Shown: positions 26,813-35,656, counted from the stretch's first letter. The stretch is DNA of 47,944 nucleotides from an uncultured Synergistaceae bacterium (GCA_937868015.1 CALMLW010000256.1:1-47944), one strand, 5' to 3'. A program made the numbers and translations. The notes: generated by a model not told the origin, from the letters alone.

Positions 26813-28390
26813 CTAGCGCACGTAGCGCTGGCTGTCGTCCCAGTTCTCTATGACCTTCTGATCCGCCAAAAACTCCTGGAAGGCCGCCGCATCCACGAAT
26901 CCCGTGTCGTATCCTCCCCGGGCCACGGCGTCTCTGAAGACCTCGTAGCCGTCACCCCCCATGGCGAGGTAGTTGATGGTGACCATTTTGTAGCTCCTCT
27001 TCGGATCCAGGGGCTCCCCCCCCACCTTGGCGTCCACGCCCTTGCCGTCTTTAGCGGCAAAGGTCAGGTTGGAGAAATGGGGCCATCCTCCCTTGCCCTC
27101 GGGGATGGTCACCACGAAGTCCAGGAGCTTTTGGATCTCTTCCCCCGTGACCTCCATCACGTAGAGGGTGTTGCCGAAGGGCATCACCGTGAGGATGTCG
27201 CGATAAGATATGGGGCCGGGTTGGATGGAGGCCCGCACACCGCCTCCGTTCATCAGGGCGATGTCCGCCCCCGTCTTCCACCGCATGCTGTCGGCCACCA
27301 TGTTGGATAGGTTGGTGTCCCGGGCCCTCACGTTGTTCCTCTCTCCGTCCAGGAGCACCTTGGTCTCTCCCACCACCAAGGCGAGCTTTTCGGCACCGAT
27401 TTTCAGGAAATATCCCAGGGCCGCCTCCACCTCTTTGTCGGCGGGGATCTCCTTGTCGACGAAGCCCAAGACGTCTTTGCCCTCGGCATCCTTGCCCGTG
27501 ACCGTCTTGGCGTTGATGGGGATGAGGCGCCACGTCCGGCCGACGATGGTCCCCTGCTCCACCACCAGGTCAAGGCGCCCCAGGTACTGGGTCCACTCCC
27601 CCGCCGACACCACCATGGTGGTGCCGATGAGGGGGGGCTGCTCAAAGATCGTGTGGGAATGGCCGTCCACAATGACGTCAAGCCCGGGCACGGAGGCCTC
27701 CGCCAGCATCTTCGACGTGGTGTACCCCGCTGCGGGGGCCTCGGCCCAACCCAGGTGCGCCAGGGCGATGACCACGTCGGCGCTCTTTTTAAGCTCCCCG
27801 ACGATGCGTTTGGAGGTCTCGACGGCGTTTTCGAACTTCCAATCCCCCAGATAGGTGGGTTCGAGCTTGGAGGTCTCTTCCGTGGTGAGGCCGTAGAGGC
27901 CCACCTTCACGTCGCCAAAGTCCTTCAGGATGTAGGGGGCAAAGGCCTGTTTCCCTTCGCCGGTGAGGATGTTGGCGTTCACCAGGGGGCAATCCAAGAA
28001 CCGTCCCTGTCGGTCCAGCACCTCCCGGGGCTTGTCAAATTCGTGGTTTCCCAGCCCCACCGCGTCAAAACGCAACATGTTCATGGCCACGATGTCCGGC
28101 ATGGCATCGTTTTGGTCCGATTCGGGGACGCCGGTGTTGAAATCCCCGGCGTGGAGCAAGAGCACGTGCCCCCCCTGGGCCTCCACCTCCTGGCGGATCT
28201 CTTGGATCAGCGTGGCCAGGGGAGCGAAGCCCCCCACTCCCGGGTTGTTGTACAGGTCAAAGGGCCACGCGTGGCCATGGGTGTCGTTCACGTGGAGCAC
28301 CGTCAACCGGGCGGCCTCCGCCACGCTCCCCAGAACCAGGACCAAGAGGGCCACCACACACAACGCCAAGATTCTTCGGTTTTTTCTCAT
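26813..28390 (-). CDS. Secreted 5'-nucleotidase / UshA-like bifunctional metallophosphatase
   Basis: A 525-residue exported enzyme that removes phosphate from nucleotides outside the cytoplasm. A signal peptide (about residues 1-26, core LALCVVALLVLVLGSVAEA) is followed by the metallophosphoesterase domain with dimetal motifs VLHVNDTHGH, LLHAGDFNTG, GLGNHEFD, VIALAHLGW and VIVDGHSHTIF. The C-terminal 5'-nucleotidase domain (about 330-510) holds ALMNGGGVRASIQPGPISY and VMPFGNTLYVMEVTG. The ATG at 28390 has AAGGAGG 5 nt upstream; a longer frame adds 34 charged residues. It lies between coaX and dus-lysS, so it interrupts a housekeeping gene set. No anchor motif is present, so it is probably free in the periplasm. 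Confidence 0.93.
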   Translation of the reverse strand: MRKNRRILALCVVALLVLVLGSVAEAARLTVLHVNDTHGHAWPFDLYNNPGVGGFAPLATLIQEIRQEVEAQGGHVLLLHAGDFNTGVPESDQNDAMPDIVAMNMLRFDAVGLGNHEFDKPREVLDRQGRFLDCPLVNANILTGEGKQAFAPYILKDFGDVKVGLYGLTTEETSKLEPTYLGDWKFENAVETSKRIVGELKKSADVVIALAHLGWAEAPAAGYTTSKMLAEASVPGLDVIVDGHSHTIFEQPPLIGTTMVVSAGEWTQYLGRLDLVVEQGTIVGRTWRLIPINAKTVTGKDAEGKDVLGFVDKEIPADKEVEAALGYFLKIGAEKLALVVGETKVLLDGERNNVRARDTNLSNMVADSMRWKTGADIALMNGGGVRASIQPGPISYRDILTVMPFGNTLYVMEVTGEEIQKLLDFVVTIPEGKGGWPHFSNLTFAAKDGKGVDAKVGGEPLDPKRSYKMVTINYLAMGGDGYEVFRDAVARGGYDTGFVDAAAFQEFLADQKVIENWDDSQRYVR

Positions 28391-28526
28391 GACATCCTCC
28401 TTATGTTCTGCCGTGCCATCTCGAGATTTTTCCGCCTCGCTGCCCCTACGCCTCGATCTTTCCGTCCCGGGCCTCACTCCCTTCTGCGTCACCAGCTTTC
28501 GCCTCCCCTATTTCTCCTTACGGGCC

Positions 28527-29291
28527 TCATCCTCGGTGTCTGCGGTGGATCAGACGCAGCCCCTCCAAGGTGAGGTCGGGGGCCACACTCCGGATGGTCT
28601 CGGAAAAAGACGCCACCAAAGAGGCCTGCCCCCCCGTGGCCACCACGGGGGCTTCGGCGCCGAGCTCCTTCCACATGCGGCGCACCAGGGCGTCCACGAG
28701 GCCAGCGTACCCGAAGATGATCCCCGACTGCACCGCCTCCTGGGTGGAGCGTCCGATGGCAAAGGGCGGGGGCGCCAGGGCCACCTTGGGCACTTTGGCG
28801 GTGCGTCCGAAGAGGGCCTCCATGCTCACGGCCAGCCCCGGAGCCAGCGCCCCTCCCCGGTACCGCCCTTCCCCGTCCACCACGTCGATGTTCACCGCCG
28901 TGCCGAAGTCCACCACCAGGAGGGGTTTGCCGTACGCCGCCATCCCCGCCACGGCGTTCACCAGCCGGTCGGCTCCCACTTCCCCGGGGTTCAACAGGCA
29001 CACGGGCATCCCCAGATCGAGCGACGAGGTGACCTCCAGGGGGTGCACTCCGCAAAGGGCTGTCACTGCCTCGCTCCAGGGGGCATCCAGGGGGGGCACC
29101 ACGCTGGCCATCGCCGCCCCGGTGATCTCTTCGGGATCCACCCGAAGGGTTCCCAAAAGGGTAAGCAGGTAGACGGAGAGCTCGTCCGCCGTGCGTTTTT
29201 CCGAAGTGAGGCGCCAGGATCGCACCAAGCTATCTTCCCGGTAGAGCCCCAACACCGTGGTGGTATTGCCTATGTCGAGCACCAAAAGCAT
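28527..29291 (-). CDS. coaX: Type III pantothenate kinase
   Basis: A 254-residue CoaX that phosphorylates pantothenate in the first step of coenzyme A synthesis. Seen: LVLDIGNTTTVLGLY (ATP-binding start), GEVGADRLVNAVAG, LLVVDFGTAVNIDVVDG, and YRGGALAPGLAVSMEAL. These are the type III ASKHA-fold motifs, distinct from CoaA-type kinases. The ATG at 29291 is preceded by GGGGGAC; the longer frame has no support. It is the first gene of the minus-strand block and is divergent from the LysM protein gene, with 157 nt between the two starts. Confidence 0.95.
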   Translation of the reverse strand: MLLVLDIGNTTTVLGLYREDSLVRSWRLTSEKRTADELSVYLLTLLGTLRVDPEEITGAAMASVVPPLDAPWSEAVTALCGVHPLEVTSSLDLGMPVCLLNPGEVGADRLVNAVAGMAAYGKPLLVVDFGTAVNIDVVDGEGRYRGGALAPGLAVSMEALFGRTAKVPKVALAPPPFAIGRSTQEAVQSGIIFGYAGLVDALVRRMWKELGAEAPVVATGGQASLVASFSETIRSVAPDLTLEGLRLIHRRHRG

Positions 29292-29392
29292 CAATCGTCC
29301 CCCGTTCCTACTGTTGTCCTCTTCGGTCCTCGCCCGAAGAGCCTTCGGCGTCCCCTCAAGGCCTCCATTATGCCACGGCTTCGACCCACCCC

Positions 29393-29421
29393 TTATCATC
29401 GCCTCCCCCTTGTGCTATGCT
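29393..29421 (+). promoter_or_regulatory. Promoter candidate for the LysM/LytM gene
   Basis: TTATCA (29393-29398), 17 nt, TATGCT (29416-29421), 28 nt before the GTG start at 29449. Each box matches the consensus at 4 of 6 bases. Confidence 0.45.
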
Positions 29422-29448
29422 TTAGCCACGAAAGGGGGAGAAAATCCC

Positions 29449-30375
29449 GTGCGATGCAAGGCCATCGTCGTCTTCGTAGCCCTGGGGGCGATCCTTCTGG
29501 CAAAGGCCGAGGGAAGAGCCGCTCCTTCCGGTGCCGCCAGCGGCGGCGCCCGCCCCCTATCGACGGATGCCTTTGAACGCCACGTCGTCCAGGAGGGGGA
29601 GACACTTTTTGCTGTGGCCCGGCGATATCATACCTCCGTCACGGCCCTGGCCCGGATCAATGGGTTGGAAGACATCTCCCGCCTCGCCATGGGGCAGGTC
29701 CTCCTGGTGCCCCGGGGCGCCACGAGCCCCGATCTTCCTCCCCGACCGGAGGTCGTCCCTTCCGCCCGAGATCCCCAGGACTTCCCCGCTCCCCGGCCCG
29801 CCACCCACACCGTCCAAGGGGGGGACACGCTCTTTGCCGTGGCCCGACGATATCAGGTGTCGGTGGACCTTCTCCTCGAGCTCAACGCCCTGCCGGACCC
29901 CCAGCACCTGACTCCGGGCCAGGTGCTCCGGGTGGCCCCTTTACCCCGCCCCTCCGGGGCGCCGGGGCGCCCTTCTCCCCACCTTTCCGTCGCTTCCCAG
30001 ACCCCGGGAGAGGAGGCCCTGGCCTGGCCCCTTCGAGGGGCCGTGCTCCGGCGCTTCGGTCAGGAGGGATCCCCTTCTCTTCATCTGGAGGCCCCCGAAG
30101 GCACCCCCATCCGCGCCGCCGCTGCGGGCATCGTGTTGGCCGCCGGGTGGATGAAGGGCTTCGGCAACGCGGTGTACCTCCAGCACGCCGACGGCATCGC
30201 CACGTTCTACGGCAACTGCGGCGTCTTCTACTGCAAAAAAGGGGCGGTGGTCCGGCGGGGCGATCGCCTCGCCGCCGTGGGTCCGGCACCGGTCTCCGGC
30301 CCCGCTCAACTGGCCTTCACCGTGCTAAAAAATGGCAAGGCCGTGGACCCCCTGCCCCTCTTGCCCCCACCCTGA
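29449..30375 (+). CDS. Exported LysM protein with degenerate LytM (M23) domain, NlpD/EnvC-like
   Basis: A 308-residue exported cell-wall protein. A signal peptide (core IVVFVALGAILLAKA) is followed by two LysM repeats (about 42-86 and 123-166; each with GDTL/GETL, FAVARRY and the LxxGQVL end) and a C-terminal LytM fold (GTPIRAAAAGIVLAAGW, then GNAVYLQHADGIATFYG). The peptidase is almost certainly inactive: the HxxxD ligand motif is lost, and the HxH near the end is QLAFTV instead of HLHFEV. Inactive LytM proteins such as EnvC and NlpD activate cell-wall amidases at division, which would suit a diderm cell. The GTG at 29449 has GGGGGAG 8 nt upstream. The amidase-activator role is inference. 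Confidence 0.85.
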   Translation: MRCKAIVVFVALGAILLAKAEGRAAPSGAASGGARPLSTDAFERHVVQEGETLFAVARRYHTSVTALARINGLEDISRLAMGQVLLVPRGATSPDLPPRPEVVPSARDPQDFPAPRPATHTVQGGDTLFAVARRYQVSVDLLLELNALPDPQHLTPGQVLRVAPLPRPSGAPGRPSPHLSVASQTPGEEALAWPLRGAVLRRFGQEGSPSLHLEAPEGTPIRAAAAGIVLAAGWMKGFGNAVYLQHADGIATFYGNCGVFYCKKGAVVRRGDRLAAVGPAPVSGPAQLAFTVLKNGKAVDPLPLLPPP

Positions 30376-30403
30376 CATCGGCCCGAACCCTCCGCTCCGG
30401 AGG

Positions 30404-31816
30404 CTAGATGAGTTTTATCATCCCCCAAAAGGCCATCGTCGCCGCCCCCAGAAAGAGGGTGCGTCCCGGGGGAAGGCCCAGCACCCTCCCCCCCAGCGTC
30501 CCCAGAGCCAAGGCCCCGATCCCCGTGGGGATCCAGGCGTCGGTCACGCTCCCGGGAAAGAGCCTCACCAGTGCGTCGGAAAGCCCCTCCCAGAGGACAA
30601 AACAGTCCTCGGCGAAGTCGGCCCCCACCCACCCCCCGGGGAGCTCTAGTAGGGAGGGCAACCCCGCCAGGATCCCCACCGGAAAGAGCACTCCGAAGGC
30701 GGGGAGGGCCACCAGGTTTATCGCCAACCCCGCCAGGGGCACCGGCCCAAAAACCGCCGCGCACTCCCCCGCCGTGGCAATCCATGCCCCGGGGCTCGCC
30801 AAGATCCCCGCCACCCGGTGGGGAAGGCGGGATTCCGCCAAAAGGGCCAGGGCCAGGGTGGCCAGGACGGAGAGGCGCCACCCCACGTCCCAGAAATACC
30901 AGGGATTCCAGAGCAGCATACCCCCTCCCGCCACCGCCAGGGCGTTCGTTATTCCCCCTCGGCGCCCCAGGGTCCACCCCAGGAGGGCCCCTTGGGCCAT
31001 CACCGCCGACCGTACCGCGCTGGGAGGAGCCCCCGCCAGGGCCACGTAAACCCAGATGAGAACGCTGGATAAGACCCATCGCCCCCGTCCCCGGAAGATC
31101 AGGGCCCCAAAAAGCCCCACCAGCCCCACGTGAAACCCCGACACCGAAAGCAGGTGCACCGTCCCCGCCCGGCGATGAACCGCCGCCCGGTCCGGATCGG
31201 AGACCCCCACTAGGGCCGCCAGGAGGTACCCCCGGGTGAGAGGGGGGAGGGTCAGGAGGATCTTTTTCCTCAGCGAGGAGCGCACCGCCGCCAGGGACCA
31301 GCGCTCCGGGGGGAGCAGGGTCCAGGAGGCCCCCCGAAGCTCCCCCTTGGCCCCCCGGGCCCTCCAGTAGCGCTCGGCGTCGAAGGACCCTCCAGGGGAG
31401 CGCCTGAAGGCCTCTAGGGTGCCGGTCACCGCCACCCGATCTCCCTCCCGGAGCCCCGTCACCGGCGACGAGAAGGCCAGGAAAGTTCCCTGGGGCAGGG
31501 TCACCAGCACGGCCCGACGACCGCCCCAGGGGCGCTCCGCCGTCACCAGCCCCTCGCCTTCGATCTTCCCCTCCGGACGCTCCGGAAAGGCCCCCCGGTA
31601 CACCACCGCCGCACCGCCCAGGGCTCCCAGAAGGAGCGCCGCCGATCCCACCGCCCAGAAGTTTCGGGGAAAGGCCAGGGCGGTGCTCCAGATCGCCCCC
31701 GCCGTGACCAGCATCCCCACCCCCCAGGCCCCCAGGGGAGGCACTCCACCCCCCAGAGCCCCTAAGGCGGCGCACCACCCAAGAAAGATCGGCATGGAGG
31801 GCATGATCCCCAGCAT
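30404..31816 (-). CDS. comEC: ComEC/Rec2-type DNA uptake channel protein
   Basis: A 470-residue integral membrane protein with N-terminal TM segments, an OB-like soluble region (about 85-165: GDRVAVTGTLEAF, SFDAERYWRARG) and a competence domain with about seven further helices. Family blocks are clear: LVGVSDPDRAAVHRRAGTVH, HLLSVSGFHVGLVGLFG, and AGAPPSAVRSAVM. The C-terminal metallo-beta-lactamase-like nuclease domain of the longest ComEC proteins is absent; the chain stops after the last helices. The start lies 3 nt after comEA, so the two are cotranslated. ComEC carries single-stranded DNA across the inner membrane during transformation. The convergent LysM gene ends 28 nt away, leaving only a small hairpin between them. 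Confidence 0.93.
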   Translation of the reverse strand: MLGIMPSMPIFLGWCAALGALGGGVPPLGAWGVGMLVTAGAIWSTALAFPRNFWAVGSAALLLGALGGAAVVYRGAFPERPEGKIEGEGLVTAERPWGGRRAVLVTLPQGTFLAFSSPVTGLREGDRVAVTGTLEAFRRSPGGSFDAERYWRARGAKGELRGASWTLLPPERWSLAAVRSSLRKKILLTLPPLTRGYLLAALVGVSDPDRAAVHRRAGTVHLLSVSGFHVGLVGLFGALIFRGRGRWVLSSVLIWVYVALAGAPPSAVRSAVMAQGALLGWTLGRRGGITNALAVAGGGMLLWNPWYFWDVGWRLSVLATLALALLAESRLPHRVAGILASPGAWIATAGECAAVFGPVPLAGLAINLVALPAFGVLFPVGILAGLPSLLELPGGWVGADFAEDCFVLWEGLSDALVRLFPGSVTDAWIPTGIGALALGTLGGRVLGLPPGRTLFLGAATMAFWGMIKLI

Positions 31817-31819
31817 GGG

Positions 31820-32449
31820 TCAGGGTCCCGCAGTGACTAGGGGGCGCAGGGCTTCGAGTTTCTTCGGGCCAATGCCTTTGACGCGCCCCAGGTCGTCCAC
31901 GGAGCGAAAAGGGCCATTTCTCTCCCGATCTTCCACCACAGCCTGGGCGGTCTTGGGGCCGATGCCGGGGAGCTTCTCCAGCTCTTCCGCCGAGGCGGAG
32001 TTCACGTCAACCGGTCTCCCGGGGTCCTCAGGCGACGTCGGCGCCCCTCCTCCCGGGGGCGCCAGGGCCGCCAGCCGTTCCCGATCTCCCCGCCGGGGGA
32101 TGTGGAGATGGGCCCCATCCGCCACGGGCTGGGCCAGGTTGATCCTCTCGGCATCGGCCTCAGGCGCCAGCCCTCCCGCCTTCTCCACCACCGCCACCAG
32201 CCGGCTCCCCGGGGGCACGGAAAAGACCCCGGGACGACGCACCGCCCCGGTGAGATACACCACGAGCTCCGTGAGGGGTGGAGAGGTGGGGAGGGGGTCT
32301 TTCGTCGAAAGGGCGGGCCCCGCCATCGACGTGGGAGCCGTCTCCTTCCAGCGCCCCGCAAAGATACCCACCAGGATCCACGCCACCAGAAGGCAGAGGA
32401 TCCCCCCCGCTAGAACAAGCATTTGGCGCGTTTTTGGCGATAGGTTCAC
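31820..32449 (-). CDS. comEA: ComEA-type DNA-binding protein
   Basis: A 209-residue membrane-anchored protein with an N-terminal helix (MLVLAGGILCLLVAWILVG), an SLBB domain (about 55-120: LVVYLTGAVRRPGVFSVPPG) and a C-terminal helix-hairpin-helix pair (DVNSASAEELEKLPGIGPKT, then VKGIGPKKLEALRPLV). It would bind incoming double-stranded DNA in the periplasm and hand it to ComEC. The start overlaps the miaB stop by 4 nt and the stop is 3 nt from comEC, so the three genes are one operon on the minus strand. Confidence 0.94.
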   Translation of the reverse strand: MNLSPKTRQMLVLAGGILCLLVAWILVGIFAGRWKETAPTSMAGPALSTKDPLPTSPPLTELVVYLTGAVRRPGVFSVPPGSRLVAVVEKAGGLAPEADAERINLAQPVADGAHLHIPRRGDRERLAALAPPGGGAPTSPEDPGRPVDVNSASAEELEKLPGIGPKTAQAVVEDRERNGPFRSVDDLGRVKGIGPKKLEALRPLVTAGP

Positions 32450-33810
32450 GCTTTTTCCTCCCCTTCTACGCCCCCCGCATCCCCCGGGGGCCCTTCGTTA
32501 GCCCATTCTCCCCGGAGGCCCCACGGTTCTCCCGCCGTGATCCGCACCGCCCCCATGGTGCCCAGCAGCGCCACCTCCCCCCGCACCAGCACCACCTTGT
32601 CCTGGGGAGTCCTCCCCTGGAGATAACCCTCTCCCCGGGGGGCGGGGGCATCCAGGAGGACTTCATAGACGCGCCCCACCCGGTCTCGGTTTATCTCCGT
32701 GGCGATGCGACGCTGGAGGGAGTTCGCCTCCTCCAGGCGACGGAAGCGCTCTTCCTCGGGCACCGCCGGAGCCATGGACGCCGCCTGGGTGCCCGGACGG
32801 GGCGAGTAGGCCGCCGTATGGACCTGGTCAAAGCGGAAGCGCTCCAGGGCTCCCAGGGACTCCCGGAAGTCCTCTTCGGTCTCCCCCGGAAACCCCACGA
32901 TGAGGTCGCTGGTGAGCCCCACATCGGGAAGATAGCGCCGGAGCATCGCCACCCGAAGGGCGTAGTCCTCCACCGTATAGCCCCGATTCATCAGGGCCAG
33001 GACTCGATCGCTCCCCGCCTGGATGGGCAGGTTGAGGGCGGGGCAGAGGGGAGGGCCCTCCGCCAGGGTGCGCCCCAGCTCCTCCGTGAGGTCTTTGGGG
33101 TGGTTCGTGGCGAAGCGAAGCCTCCAGAGCCCCCGCACGCGCCCCGCCTCCCGGAGCAACCGGGGAAAGGTCCACCCGTCGACCCGGTCGGTGCCGTAGC
33201 TGTTCACGTTCTGCCCCACCAGGGTCACGTCCTTGACCCCCGAGGCCACCAGGCATCGTACTTCGTCCAGGATGGCCCCTGGATCCCGGGAGGCAAACCG
33301 TCCTCTCACGTGGGGAACGATGCAGTAGGCGCAGAAATTATCGCAGCCGTGGGCGATGGAGACAAAGGCCCTGTACGGGTTTTCTCGCCTTAAGGGGGGG
33401 GCACAGAGGTCTTCCAGGGCCCGGGGATCCTCGTCCAACAGGAGATGGCGCCTCCTCTCACTCAAGGCGCTCTCCAGGGCCTCGGGAATCCGCCCCAGGT
33501 GCCTCGGGCCGGACACCACCCGCACCCAGGGAAAGCGCCTAAAGAGCTCTCCTCCCACCCTCTGGGCCATGCACCCCAGCACCGCCACCGTGGGGCGCCC
33601 CTGGCCCCGCCATCTTTCGCCGTAGCGCCCCAGGGCACTCCACACCTTCTGCTCCGCCTTGTCCCGGATGCTACAGGTGAGAAATATCACTGCGTCGGCG
33701 GATTCCTCCTCTCCCTCTCGCCACCCTCCGGCCTCCAGGGCGGTGCGCAGGCGGTCTCCGTCGTAGACATTCATCTGGCATCCAAAAATTTTCAACACAA
33801 AAGAGGCCAT
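32446..33810 (-). CDS. miaB: tRNA-2-methylthio-N6-dimethylallyladenosine synthase
   Basis: A 454-residue radical SAM methylthiotransferase that adds the 2-methylthio group at A37 of tRNAs. The UPF0004 N-terminal domain contains FGCQMNVYDGDRL, TCSIRDKAEQKVW and VLGCMAQR (three Cys for the auxiliary cluster). The radical SAM domain carries HGCDNFCAYCIVPHVRG (CxxxCxxC) and the conserved TLVGQNVNSYG block. A TRAM domain follows, with RVYEVLLD and YLQGRTPQDKVVLV. GCQMN and the KAEQKVW block point to MiaB rather than RimO or MtaB. It ends by overlapping comEA by 4 nt, so the tRNA-modification gene leads the competence genes. The signalling operon ends 31 nt upstream. Confidence 0.94.
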   Translation of the reverse strand: MASFVLKIFGCQMNVYDGDRLRTALEAGGWREGEEESADAVIFLTCSIRDKAEQKVWSALGRYGERWRGQGRPTVAVLGCMAQRVGGELFRRFPWVRVVSGPRHLGRIPEALESALSERRRHLLLDEDPRALEDLCAPPLRRENPYRAFVSIAHGCDNFCAYCIVPHVRGRFASRDPGAILDEVRCLVASGVKDVTLVGQNVNSYGTDRVDGWTFPRLLREAGRVRGLWRLRFATNHPKDLTEELGRTLAEGPPLCPALNLPIQAGSDRVLALMNRGYTVEDYALRVAMLRRYLPDVGLTSDLIVGFPGETEEDFRESLGALERFRFDQVHTAAYSPRPGTQAASMAPAVPEEERFRRLEEANSLQRRIATEINRDRVGRVYEVLLDAPAPRGEGYLQGRTPQDKVVLVRGEVALLGTMGAVRITAGEPWGLRGEWANEGPPGDAGGVEGEEKA

Positions 33811-33841
33811 CGCTCCTCCCTCTCCGGCGCCGCCACACCTT

Positions 33842-35656
33842 TCACAGCGCCACTATCCCCTTGCGCAGGGCGTATTTGGTCATATCCACCACGGTGTGAA
33901 GCCCCAGCTTGACGCCGATGCGCTCCCGGTAGGTTTCCACCGTCTTGGCGGAGATGCCCAGGGCGGCGGCGATCTCTTTGATGCTTTCTCCCTCGGCGAG
34001 GCGCCGGAGCACCTCTTCCTCTCGGACCGACAGGGCTTCCTGACCCCGGCGGCGCTGGCGCACCAGGTCCTCGGCCACCGCCGCCGCCACGGGGGCGCTG
34101 AAGGCCGCCTCCCCCGCCGCCACGGCCCGGATCGCCCGGGCCAACTCCTCCGGATCGCAGTCTTTCAGCAGATATCCCGCTCCCCCTGCGTCCAGCATTT
34201 CCCGCACCACGAAGGGGTTGGCGTGCATGGAAAGTCCTAGTATTGCCGTTTTGGGAAACTCTTCGGAAAAGCGCCGGGCAGCTTCGATGCCCCCGTGGCG
34301 CCCCATGGAGACATCCAGCAGCACCACGTCGGGGTGGCACTCCCGGGCCAGCGCCAGGGCCGCCTCTCCGTCTTCCGCCTCCCCCACCAGATCCAGGTCG
34401 GCGTAGGGCTCCAGCAGGGCCCTAACCCCCCGGCGGAAGAGGTCGTGGTCGTCCGCCAGGAGCACCCGGATGGGGGGCCTCGCCTCCTCTTTTCTCGACG
34501 CCTCTCGGGGGATGAGAAGGGGCGCCCGAAGGATCCCCGTGGTCCCTTCCCCCGGGGAGGAGTGAAGCTCGAAGCGGGCCCCCAGGTGGAAAAGGCGCTC
34601 CCGGATGCTAAAAAGGCCGAAGCCTCCGCCCTGGGGCCTTTCCTCTTCCCGGACTCCCCCTTTGCCGTCGTCGGCCACCGTGCACACCAGCTCCCTTCCC
34701 TCCCGGCGAAGCGAAAGGGTCACCCGCCGGGCCTCGGCGTGCTTCACCACGTTGTGCAGCAGCTCTCGCACCACTTGGAAGAGCAGGACTTTCACGTCCT
34801 CGGCCAGAGGCTTGGGCTGCCAGTCGTCGTGCAAGGTCCAGGCAATGCCGTGTTCGTCCAACATCTTCCCCGCCAGGGCCGACACCGCCGCCTCGAAGCC
34901 CACTTCGTAGAGCACGGGGGAGCTCACCTCCAGGGTGAGGGCCCTCACCCTGGCAATGGCCTCCTCCACCAACGCCCCGATCTCGTCGAAGGGCTTGGAG
35001 GGCAGGGCCTCCCCCGCCGTACGACGCAGGTGAGAAAATTTCATTTTTAGTAATGCCAAGGTCTGACCCACGCCATCGTGCAGATCCACGGCCACCCGCC
35101 GCCGCTCCCGTTCCTCCGCCAGCGACAGCTCCGACGCCAGGGATCGAAGGTCTTCTTGGCTGCGGCGCAGCTCTTCTTCCACCCGGCTCCGTTCGGCGAG
35201 CTCCTCCTGAAGGCGCCGGGTCCGGTCGGCCACCTGTTCCTCCAGGTGTTCCCGGTGAGCTCGATTTTCCCGCAAAAGGTCCCGGCGCTCGAAGGCCCGC
35301 TCCAGGGCGTGGGAGAGGCTTTCCCGATCTCCCAAGGGCTTGAGGAGGTAATCCCAGGCGCCGCCCCGCAGGGCCTCCACGGCGGTGCCCACCTCTTCCG
35401 CCCCGGAGACCACCAGGAGGGGGAGCTCGGGCCAAGCCGAGCTCAGCACCCCCAGGACCTCCACCCCGTCTCGGTCGGGAAGCCCCAAGTCCAGGAGCAC
35501 CAGGTCCAGGTCGGCCGACACCGCCCCCAGGGCCTCTTCTCCCTCCGAGGCCTCCCGCACCTCGTATCCCAGGTGCCGAAGCCGGGTCGCCGTGGTCTTG
35601 CGGAAGACATCGTCGTCGTCCACCAGCAGCAGTCGACGCCGATCCCCTTGGGTCAT
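33842..35656 (-). CDS. Fusion regulator: REC - NarL-type histidine kinase - REC - LuxR-type DNA-binding domain
   Basis: A 604-residue cytoplasmic protein holding a complete two-component system. In order: REC1 (8-125, phospho-acceptor Asp56 in LVLLDLGLPDRDG); a coiled coil (about 125-180); HisKA_3 dimerisation domain with His193 in VAVDLHDGVGQTLALL; HATPase_c (about 285-385, N box RELLHNVVKHAEARR, G box ADDGKGG); REC2 (397-515, Asp448 in VVLLDVSMGRHGG); and a NarL/LuxR helix-turn-helix (about 540-604, LSVREEEVLRRLAEG and GISAKTVETYRERI). The second half alone would be a standard NarL regulator. No TM helix is present. It starts inside the end of the propeller kinase gene (4-nt overlap), so the two are made together. 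A phosphate path from that kinase to REC1 or REC2 is inference. Its DNA targets are unknown. Confidence 0.92.
   Translation of the reverse strand: MTQGDRRRLLLVDDDDVFRKTTATRLRHLGYEVREASEGEEALGAVSADLDLVLLDLGLPDRDGVEVLGVLSSAWPELPLLVVSGAEEVGTAVEALRGGAWDYLLKPLGDRESLSHALERAFERRDLLRENRAHREHLEEQVADRTRRLQEELAERSRVEEELRRSQEDLRSLASELSLAEERERRRVAVDLHDGVGQTLALLKMKFSHLRRTAGEALPSKPFDEIGALVEEAIARVRALTLEVSSPVLYEVGFEAAVSALAGKMLDEHGIAWTLHDDWQPKPLAEDVKVLLFQVVRELLHNVVKHAEARRVTLSLRREGRELVCTVADDGKGGVREEERPQGGGFGLFSIRERLFHLGARFELHSSPGEGTTGILRAPLLIPREASRKEEARPPIRVLLADDHDLFRRGVRALLEPYADLDLVGEAEDGEAALALARECHPDVVLLDVSMGRHGGIEAARRFSEEFPKTAILGLSMHANPFVVREMLDAGGAGYLLKDCDPEELARAIRAVAAGEAAFSAPVAAAVAEDLVRQRRRGQEALSVREEEVLRRLAEGESIKEIAAALGISAKTVETYRERIGVKLGLHTVVDMTKYALRKGIVAL

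Noticed and set aside
30306-31778. 490-codon minus-strand frame overlapping comEC in another register
   Set aside because: It is Gly/Pro/Arg-rich without hydrophobic structure. The other frame shows ComEC motifs and proper operon spacing.
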